Shown here piece after piece: positions 58,554-64,000 of a stretch of 64,000 nt of DNA. A program made the translations under genes and the position numbers. The stretch lies in contig NZ_BNGS01000004.1 of assembly GCF_014905555.1 (NCBI RefSeq), positions 186,001 through 250,000 on the forward strand. The letters are read 5' to 3'. This DNA comes from Streptomyces sp. Y2F8-2. Lineage in GTDB: Bacteria > Actinomycetota > Actinomycetes > Streptomycetales > Streptomycetaceae. Position 1 is the stretch's first letter. The number at the start of each line of letters is the position of its first letter. The notes beneath the pieces were generated by a model. That model did not search any database, had not been told where the DNA came from, and was given only the letters and a program-made list of their open reading frames with translations.

Positions 58554-59963
58554 ATGCCCCACCCCGGACGTACCGCCCCCGGGCCCGCGCTCGCGGGCGC
58601 CACCCCGCGCCCCCGAGCGGCGACGGAGCCCTCGGGGCGGGTCGCGATCGTCTCCGCGAGCGTCGGAGCCGGTCACGACGGTGCCGCCGCCGAACTCGCC
58701 CGCCGCCTCACGGCACACGGGCTCCTCGTCGACCGGTTCGACCTGCTGGACCTGCTGCCCGCCGGGCTCGGCCGCGCCGTGCAGGAGGGCTACCACCGGA
58801 TGCTCGTCCGGGCTCCCTGGGCCTACCAGCGGATCTACTCCAGCACCGAGCGCGCCGGAGGCGGCGGCCCCGCGGCCCGGGCCCTGCTGCGTGCCGCTCA
58901 GGACCGGGTGCTGCAAGCCCTGCCCCCGGGCACCGGCGCGGTCGTCTCCACCTACCCGGGGGCCAGCCGGGTCCTGGGCGACCTCCGCCTCGACGGCCGG
59001 CTGGGCGTCCCGGTGCTGACGTATCTGACCGACTTCTCGGTGCATCCGTTGTGGGTGGCGGACGGCGTCGACGTCCACCTCGCCGCGCACGCCGTACCCG
59101 CCGCCCAGGCGCGCGCCGCCGGGGCCCGGGACGTCCGCGTGTGCGGACCGGTGGTCGACCCGCGGTTCCGCCCCTGCGGCACGGGGGAGCGGAGCCGGGC
59201 CCGGGCGCGCTTCCGGCTCCCGGAGCACGCCCCGCTGGCCCTGCTCGTCGCCGGGTCCTGGGGCGTCGGCCCGGTCCGTCAGGTGGCCCGGGAACTGCGC
59301 GACTGCGGCGCGGCCGTCCCGGTCGTGGTCTGCGGCCGCAACGAGGCCCTGGCCCGGCAGCTCCGTGCGGACGGCATCGAGCACGCCTACGGCTGGGTCG
59401 ACGACATGCCCCGCCTGATGCACGCCACCGACGTCCTGGTGCAGAACGCCGGCGGTCTCACCTCGCTGGAGGCGTTCGCCGCGGGCCTGCCCGTCGCCAG
59501 CTACCGCTGCATACCGGGCCACGGGCCGGCCAACGCCGCCGCCCTGGACGAGGCCGGCGTCGCCGTCTGGATCCGCGACCCGGCCGACCTCAAGGCCGTG
59601 CTGTGCGACCTGATCGACGGCCCGCTGGGGCGTCGGCAGAGCGCGGCGGGCCTCGCCGTGTTCGCCACGGCCCTCGACGCAGGCCCCGCGGCCGAGATCG
59701 CACGCGTCCACCGCTTCGGAGTGCGGCACCGCACCCCGCGCGCCCTCACACCGCTCCCCGTCACCCCGCTCCCCGTCACCCGACGGCCGCGTCGGCTCGC
59801 CGCGACCGCCGCCGTGGCGTGTGCCGTGTGGGCCTGCGCCGTCGGGACCGGGATCGCGGCGACGTACGACGGCCCGGGGCTGATGCGCGCCATCGGTCAC
59901 GGCCTGGACCTCGACGACCTCCCCCCGGGCCACGGCCCCCGACCGGAAGGCCACCACGCGTGA
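58554..59963 (+). CDS. MGDG-synthase/MurG-type glycosyltransferase
   Basis: The 469-residue protein starts its fold with VAIVSASVGAGHDGAAAELA, the SxGxGH nucleotide-binding motif of the MGDG synthase/processive diacylglycerol glucosyltransferase group. VLTYLTDFSVHPLWV and the donor-binding VLVQNAGGLTSLEAFAAGLP follow. A membrane helix lies near the C-terminus (AATAAVACAVWACAVGTGIA). The ATG at 58554 has GGAGGA about seven bases upstream; a codon six earlier lacks one. The enzyme probably transfers a sugar to a lipid or envelope acceptor. The deacetylase gene overlaps its stop. Confidence 0.84.
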   Translation: MPHPGRTAPGPALAGATPRPRAATEPSGRVAIVSASVGAGHDGAAAELARRLTAHGLLVDRFDLLDLLPAGLGRAVQEGYHRMLVRAPWAYQRIYSSTERAGGGGPAARALLRAAQDRVLQALPPGTGAVVSTYPGASRVLGDLRLDGRLGVPVLTYLTDFSVHPLWVADGVDVHLAAHAVPAAQARAAGARDVRVCGPVVDPRFRPCGTGERSRARARFRLPEHAPLALLVAGSWGVGPVRQVARELRDCGAAVPVVVCGRNEALARQLRADGIEHAYGWVDDMPRLMHATDVLVQNAGGLTSLEAFAAGLPVASYRCIPGHGPANAAALDEAGVAVWIRDPADLKAVLCDLIDGPLGRRQSAAGLAVFATALDAGPAAEIARVHRFGVRHRTPRALTPLPVTPLPVTRRPRRLAATAAVACAVWACAVGTGIAATYDGPGLMRAIGHGLDLDDLPPGHGPRPEGHHA

Positions 59964-60709
59964 CCCCCGCGCACCCGATCCGCACCGCGGCTCTGGCCGC
60001 CGTGCCCGCCCTCGCCGCCCTGCACGCCGCGCCCGTCGTCTCGACCTTCGGACCGCTGCGCAACCGCGTCATGCCCCGCCTGGCGGGCCGGGGCCGCCCC
60101 GACCACGTCGCCCTCACCTTCGACGACGGACCCGACCCCGCCTCCACCCCGCTCTTCCTGCGGCTGCTGGCCGACCGCGGGCTGCACGCCACCTTCTTCC
60201 TGCTCGGCGGCCAGGCGGAGCGCGCACCCGGCCTGGTCCGCGAGATCGCCGCGGCGGGCCACGAGATCGGCGTCCACGGCAGGCTGCACCGCCCGCTGCT
60301 GCTGCGTGGCCCACGCGCCACCCACGACGACCTCGCCCGCGCCCGCGACTTCGTCACGGACCTCACCGGACGCCGGCCCCGGCTCTTCCGGCCGCCGTAC
60401 GGTGTCATGTCGACCGCCGCCCATCTGGCCGCCCGCCGCCTCGGCCTGACCCCGGTGCTGTGGACCTGCTGGGGCGAGGACTGGACCGCCCGCGCCACTC
60501 CCGAGTCCGTGTACGCGACGGTCACGGCCGACCTGGACGGCGGCGGTACGATCCTGCTCCACGACTCCGACTGCACCTCGGCGCCGGGAGCGTGGCGCTC
60601 GGCGCTCGGTGCCCTGCCCCGCATCCTCGACACCTGCGAGCAGCGGGGGCTCACCGTCGGCCCGCTCCGGGAGCACGGCCGGCTCGGCACGGGAAGTTAC
60701 TTGAGTTAG
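59960..60709 (+). CDS. polysaccharide deacetylase (NodB/CE4 family)
   Basis: The 249-residue protein has an N-terminal hydrophobic stretch (AALAAVPALAALHA) and a CE4 deacetylase core: TFDDGPDP (metal-binding Asp), HEIGVHGRLHRPLL (HxxxH), RPRLFRPPYG, and LLHDSD near the end. It deacetylates N-acetylglucosamine-containing glycans, probably at the membrane. GTG at 59960 overlaps the glycosyltransferase stop by four bases (GTGA). The two genes together could modify an envelope glycolipid or peptidoglycan. Confidence 0.88.
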   Translation: MTPAHPIRTAALAAVPALAALHAAPVVSTFGPLRNRVMPRLAGRGRPDHVALTFDDGPDPASTPLFLRLLADRGLHATFFLLGGQAERAPGLVREIAAAGHEIGVHGRLHRPLLLRGPRATHDDLARARDFVTDLTGRRPRLFRPPYGVMSTAAHLAARRLGLTPVLWTCWGEDWTARATPESVYATVTADLDGGGTILLHDSDCTSAPGAWRSALGALPRILDTCEQRGLTVGPLREHGRLGTGSYLS

Positions 60710-60726
60710 GCAACGATAGGCTGGGT

Positions 60727-61254
60727 ATGTCCCCTTCGCAGCCCCCCTCCCTCCCCGCCTCCCCGGAAGTGATCGACATCGAGCGCGCGCTCAACCGCAT
60801 CACCTACCTGAGCACGCGCGCCCGGCAGCACGACCGTCCGATGGCCCTGGCCGGTGTGCCCCTCGACCGCGCCGCCGTCGCGCTGCTGCGGCAGATCGCC
60901 GACTCCGAGCCACTGCGCCCGGGGGAGCTGGCCAACCGGCTCGGAGTCGAGGCCTCCCATGTGACCCGGCAGGTGCAGCAGCTGGAGAAGACCGGCTACG
61001 TCAGGCGGGTGCCCGACCCCGACGACCGCCGCGCTCAGCGCATCGAGCTCACGCCCCAGGGCCAGGAGGCCATCGACCGTATCCGCGCCGTGGGCGTCCG
61101 CGGTATGCAGGCGGCCCTCGCCGCCTGGTCGCCCGACGACCTGAGGCAGTTGGCCACGCTGTTCCACCGCATGGTCGACGACTTCCTGGCCGCCGCCGTC
61201 GACGACGAGGCCTTTCAGGAGATCCTCGAGGCCGCGCGCCCCTCGTCCTCCTGA
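60727..61254 (+). CDS. MarR-family transcriptional regulator
   Basis: The 175-residue winged-helix protein contains LRPGELANRLGVEASHVTRQVQQLEKTGYVRRVPDPDDRRA (here cited by its parts LRPGELANRLG and VTRQVQQLEKTGYV) and a helical dimerisation tail. TAGGCT at 60717-60722 lies four bases before the ATG, so the mRNA may be leaderless or nearly so. It begins 17 bases after the deacetylase stop. Target and ligand are unknown; it may control itself or the following dehydrogenase. Confidence 0.86.
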   Translation: MSPSQPPSLPASPEVIDIERALNRITYLSTRARQHDRPMALAGVPLDRAAVALLRQIADSEPLRPGELANRLGVEASHVTRQVQQLEKTGYVRRVPDPDDRRAQRIELTPQGQEAIDRIRAVGVRGMQAALAAWSPDDLRQLATLFHRMVDDFLAAAVDDEAFQEILEAARPSSS

Positions 61255-61281
61255 CCCCGGCGGCGGGGGAGGAACCGGGGT

Positions 61282-61298
61282 GCGGCCGACTCGGCCGC
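61282..61298 (+). terminator. short hairpin after the MarR gene
   Basis: GCGGCC and GGCCGC (61282-61287, 61293-61298) form a 6-bp stem with a 5-base loop, 28 bases after the MarR stop. It lacks a T-tract, so termination is only possible. Confidence 0.4.
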
Positions 61299-61455
61299 GA
61301 GTGGCTCCGCCGCCAACCCCCCGGTCGATCCGACTTCCGCCGCGCGGAATACGTGCGGAAGACGTGCTCCCCGCGCAAGGATCATGTGTGTGGGCCGCAG
61401 TGGCCCGCACCGGGCGCGCACCACGCCCGCACCACCGACGGAAGGCAGCAGCACC

Positions 61456-62544
61456 ATGGCGCAGGAAGTACGCGGCGTGATCGCCCCTGGCAAGGACGAG
61501 CCGGTGCGGGTCGAGACGATCGTCGTACCGGACCCGGGCCCGGGTGAGGCGGTGGTGAAAGTCCAGGCGTGCGGGGTGTGCCACACCGACCTGCACTACA
61601 AGCAGGGCGGCATCAGCGACGACTTCCCGTTCCTGCTCGGCCACGAGGCCGCCGGGATCGTCGAGTCGGTCGGCGACGGCGTCACCGAGGTCGCCCCCGG
61701 CGACTTCGTCGTCCTCAACTGGCGGGCGGTGTGCGGGAAGTGCCGCGCCTGTCTGCGCGGCCGCCCCTGGTACTGCTTCGACACCCACAACGCCGAGCAG
61801 AAGATGACCCTCGCCTCGACCGGGCAGGAACTCTCCCCGGCCCTCGGCATCGGCGCCTTCGCGGACAAGACGCTGGTCGCGGCCGGACAGTGCACCAAGG
61901 TCGACCCGTCCGTCTCCCCGGCCGTGGCGGGCCTCCTCGGCTGCGGGGTGATGGCCGGCATCGGCGCCGCCATCAACACCGGAGGCGTCGGCCGGGGAGA
62001 CTCGGTCGCGGTCATCGGCTGCGGCGGTGTCGGTGACGCGGCGATCGCCGGATCGTACCTGGCGGGCGCCGCGAAGATCATCGCCGTGGACATCGACGAC
62101 CGTAAGCTCAGCACCGCCAGGGAACTGGGCGCGACCCACACCGTCAACTCCAGGGAGACCGACCCCGTCGAGGCCATCCGCGAGCTGACCGGCGGGTTCG
62201 GCGCCGACGTCGTCATCGAGGCGGTCGGCCGTCCGGAGACGTACCGGCAGGCCTTCTACGCCCGCGACCTGGCCGGCACCGTCGTCCTCGTCGGCGTCCC
62301 CACCCCCGAGATGAAGCTCGAACTGCCGCTGCTCGACGTCTTCGGACGCGGCGGCGCCCTGAAGTCCTCCTGGTACGGCGACTGCCTGCCCACCCGGGAC
62401 TTCCCGATGCTGATCGACCTGCACCTGCAGGGACGGCTGCCGCTGGAGAAGTTCGTGACCGAGACCATCGCCCTCGACGAGATCGAGAAGGCCTTCGAGC
62501 GGATGCACCACGGCGACGTGCTGCGCTCGGTGGTGATGCTGTGA
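61456..62544 (+). CDS. mscR: S-(hydroxymethyl)mycothiol dehydrogenase
   Basis: The 362-residue zinc-dependent MDR protein has the catalytic zinc site [27 protein letters not shown], the structural zinc cysteines [15 protein letters not shown], and the Rossmann motif [19 protein letters not shown]. The pattern is that of the actinobacterial mycothiol-dependent formaldehyde dehydrogenase, which oxidises S-hydroxymethyl-mycothiol with NAD. The ATG at 61456 is chosen because [13 protein letters not shown] matches the usual N-terminus. The MBL-fold gene that follows with a 1-base overlap is its usual partner. Also scavenges nitrosothiols in related species. Confidence 0.9.
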   Translation: MAQEVRGVIAPGKDEPVRVETIVVPDPGPGEAVVKVQACGVCHTDLHYKQGGISDDFPFLLGHEAAGIVESVGDGVTEVAPGDFVVLNWRAVCGKCRACLRGRPWYCFDTHNAEQKMTLASTGQELSPALGIGAFADKTLVAAGQCTKVDPSVSPAVAGLLGCGVMAGIGAAINTGGVGRGDSVAVIGCGGVGDAAIAGSYLAGAAKIIAVDIDDRKLSTARELGATHTVNSRETDPVEAIRELTGGFGADVVIEAVGRPETYRQAFYARDLAGTVVLVGVPTPEMKLELPLLDVFGRGGALKSSWYGDCLPTRDFPMLIDLHLQGRLPLEKFVTETIALDEIEKAFERMHHGDVLRSVVML

Positions 62545-63173
62545 TGACCGCCCGCATCGACGGCCTCGTCACCTCGGGCACCTTCTCCCTGGACGGCGGC
62601 ACCTGGGACGTCGACAACAACGTGTGGATCGTGGGTGACGACCACGAGGCGGTCGTCATCGACGCCGCCCACGACGCCGACGCGATCGCCGAGGCCGTCG
62701 GCGACCGGCGGCTGCGCGCCATCGTGTGCACCCACGCCCACAACGACCACATCGACGCCGCCCCCGCCCTGGCCGAACGGACCGGCGCGCAGATCTGGCT
62801 GCACCCCGACGACCTGCCGCTGTGGAAGCTGACCCACCCCCACCGCCTCCCCGACCACTGGCTGGCCGACGGCCAGGTCATCGAGACGGCCGGCATCGAC
62901 CTGACCGTCCTGCACACCCCCGGCCACGCGCCCGGCGCGGTCTGCCTCTACGACGCGGGCCTCGGCACCGTCTTCACCGGCGACACCCTCTTCCAGGGCG
63001 GCCCCGGGGCGACCGGACGCTCCTACTCCCACTTCCCGACGATCATCGACTCGATCCGTGACCGGCTGCTGACCCTCCCGCCCGACACCGTGGTCCGCAC
63101 GGGACACGGCGAGACGACGACCATCGGCGACGAGGCGCCCCACCTCCAGGAGTGGATCGCCCGCGGCCACTGA
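62544..63173 (+). CDS. MBL-fold metallohydrolase (partner of mycothiol-dependent dehydrogenase)
   Basis: The 209-residue metallo-beta-lactamase-fold protein has THAHNDHIDAAPAL (the HxHxDH metal motif), HTPGHAPGAVCLYD, VFTGDTLFQGGPGATGRSY and VRTGHGETTTIGDE. Genes of this kind regularly follow mscR in actinobacteria. The product is probably a thioesterase releasing formate from S-formylmycothiol; this is inference from context. ATG at 62544 overlaps the mscR stop by one base; a GTG at 62541 is the alternative. Confidence 0.87.
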   Translation: MTARIDGLVTSGTFSLDGGTWDVDNNVWIVGDDHEAVVIDAAHDADAIAEAVGDRRLRAIVCTHAHNDHIDAAPALAERTGAQIWLHPDDLPLWKLTHPHRLPDHWLADGQVIETAGIDLTVLHTPGHAPGAVCLYDAGLGTVFTGDTLFQGGPGATGRSYSHFPTIIDSIRDRLLTLPPDTVVRTGHGETTTIGDEAPHLQEWIARGH

Positions 63174-63277
63174 GCCGGCGACACCCGGCACCACCCGCAC
63201 GAGAAAAGGCGACAGAAGATGTCCGGCTTCCGCGAGACCCTCCACAGGCAACGGTCCAACGAACGCGGAGGTCGGAC

Positions 63278-64000
63278 ATGCCGGGACCCCTTCAGGGCAA
63301 GGTCGCACTCGTCGCCGGGGCGACGCGGGGCGCGGGGCGGGGCATCGCCGTGGAACTCGGCGCGGCCGGGGCCACGGTGTACGCCACCGGGCGCAGCACC
63401 CGCCGGCGGCGCTCCGAGTACGACCGGCCCGAGACCATCGAGGACACCGCCGACCTGGTGACCGCGGTCGGTGGGCACGGCATCGCCGTACCCACCGACC
63501 ACCTCGTCCCCGCCCAGGTGCGCGCCCTGGTGGAGCGCATCGAGCGCGAACAGGGGCGACTCGACGTCCTCGTGAACGACATCTGGGGCGCCGAGAAGCT
63601 GTTCGAGTGGGACACCCCCGTATGGGAGCACGACCTCGACAAGGGACTGCACCTGCTGCGGCTCGCCCTCGACACCCACGCCATCACCAGCCACCATGCG
63701 CTGCCCCTGCTGCTGCGCACCCCGGGCGGCCTGGTCGTGGAGATGACCGACGGAACCGCCGAGTACAACCGCGACACCTACCGGGTCTCCTTCTTCTACG
63801 ACATCGCCAAGGCGGCCGTGCTGCGCATGGCGTTCGCCCTCGGCCACGAACTCGGGCCGCGCGGCGCCACCGCGGTCGCCCTGACCCCCGGCTGGCTGCG
63901 CTCGGAGCTCATGCTCGAGCTGTACGGGGTGACGGAGGACAACTGGCGCGACGCCCTCGCCCGCGAACCCCACTTCTGCATCTCCGAGAGCCCGTACTAC
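63278..64000 (+). CDS. SDR-family oxidoreductase (truncated by window)
   Basis: The visible 241 codons encode a classical short-chain dehydrogenase: VALVAGATRGAGRGIAVELG (GxxxGxG cofactor motif), VLVNDIWG in place of the usual NNAG, and YRVSFFYDIAKAAVLRMAF where the expected YxxxK reads YDIAK. LGPRGATAVALTPGWLRSE follows. GGAGG seven bases before the ATG fixes the start. The VNDIWG change is typical of a subgroup of SDRs resembling DHRS1. The gene runs off the window end with no stop. Confidence 0.83.
   Translation, partial: MPGPLQGKVALVAGATRGAGRGIAVELGAAGATVYATGRSTRRRRSEYDRPETIEDTADLVTAVGGHGIAVPTDHLVPAQVRALVERIEREQGRLDVLVNDIWGAEKLFEWDTPVWEHDLDKGLHLLRLALDTHAITSHHALPLLLRTPGGLVVEMTDGTAEYNRDTYRVSFFYDIAKAAVLRMAFALGHELGPRGATAVALTPGWLRSELMLELYGVTEDNWRDALAREPHFCISESPYY

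Overview
The window looks like chromosomal DNA of a Streptomyces or close relative. It is very GC-rich, uses GTG and TTG starts often, packs genes with 4-base GTGA/ATGA overlaps, and carries typical streptomycete families: a PopR/ClpP3/ClpP4 locus, a streptophobe-family membrane protein, a mycothiol-dependent formaldehyde dehydrogenase, SpoIIE-type phosphatase, and BlaI/M56 pairs. No rRNA, tRNA, CRISPR array, insertion sequence or replication origin was seen. The mix of catabolic, resistance and secretion genes suits an accessory part of the chromosome.

Layout. 1-6106: end of an amino-acid permease, a small kinase and an APH-fold phosphotransferase, an SPW-repeat membrane protein, a DNA photolyase with its SDR/DUF2867 partner, and a small conserved-looking ORF. 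6116-12894: organosulfur region with a LysR regulator divergent from an operon for sulfone/sulfonate use (SfnG, MsuC/DszC-like oxygenase, FMN reductase, SfnB-like flavoprotein, SsuD/MsuD). The operon is preceded by a Cys-Cys leader peptide and an intrinsic attenuator. 12871-22874: acyl-CoA dehydrogenase fold protein, secreted PI-PLC, two aldo/keto reductases, PAP2 phosphatase facing a BlaI-M56 pair, VOC protein, adenosine deaminase, DinB protein, LysR regulator. 23334-32851: Hsp100 Clp ATPase without an evident ClpP-docking loop, small proteins, streptophobe protein, popR convergent with a clpP3-clpP4 operon, epoxide hydrolase, VOC and SRPBCC proteins.

32856-41114 is the most unusual block. 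A 71-residue double-glycine peptide with no cysteine is followed by an HlyD-type adaptor and two NHLM-type ABC exporters, one carrying a C39 peptidase. No modification enzyme is present. A divergent secreted trypsin-like protease with a Gly/Ala/Asp/Gln/Ser tail lies next to it. 41392-47474: GAF/PAS/SpoIIE/HATPase phosphatase, metallophosphoesterase, APH-fold kinase, and an OtrA/TetM-type ribosomal protection GTPase with an overlapping upstream ORF. 47539-53248: secreted GH5 glycosidase, secreted beta-propeller with a divergent TetR, the relic of a nitrile hydratase operon, SnoaL-like protein and a small secreted protein. 53350-56879: aldehyde dehydrogenase, cytochrome P450 and TetR. 56980-60709: a second BlaI-M56 pair divergent from an MGDG-synthase-type glycosyltransferase and polysaccharide deacetylase. 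60727-64000: MarR, mycothiol-dependent formaldehyde dehydrogenase, MBL hydrolase and a truncated SDR.

Three themes recur. Sulfur acquisition is probably controlled by cysteine-sensitive leader translation. Two separate BlaI-M56 systems each face an envelope-modifying gene across CTACA/TGTAG operators. Proteostasis genes cluster together (Clp ATPase, PopR, ClpP3/ClpP4), and the second ClpP has lost its catalytic histidine.
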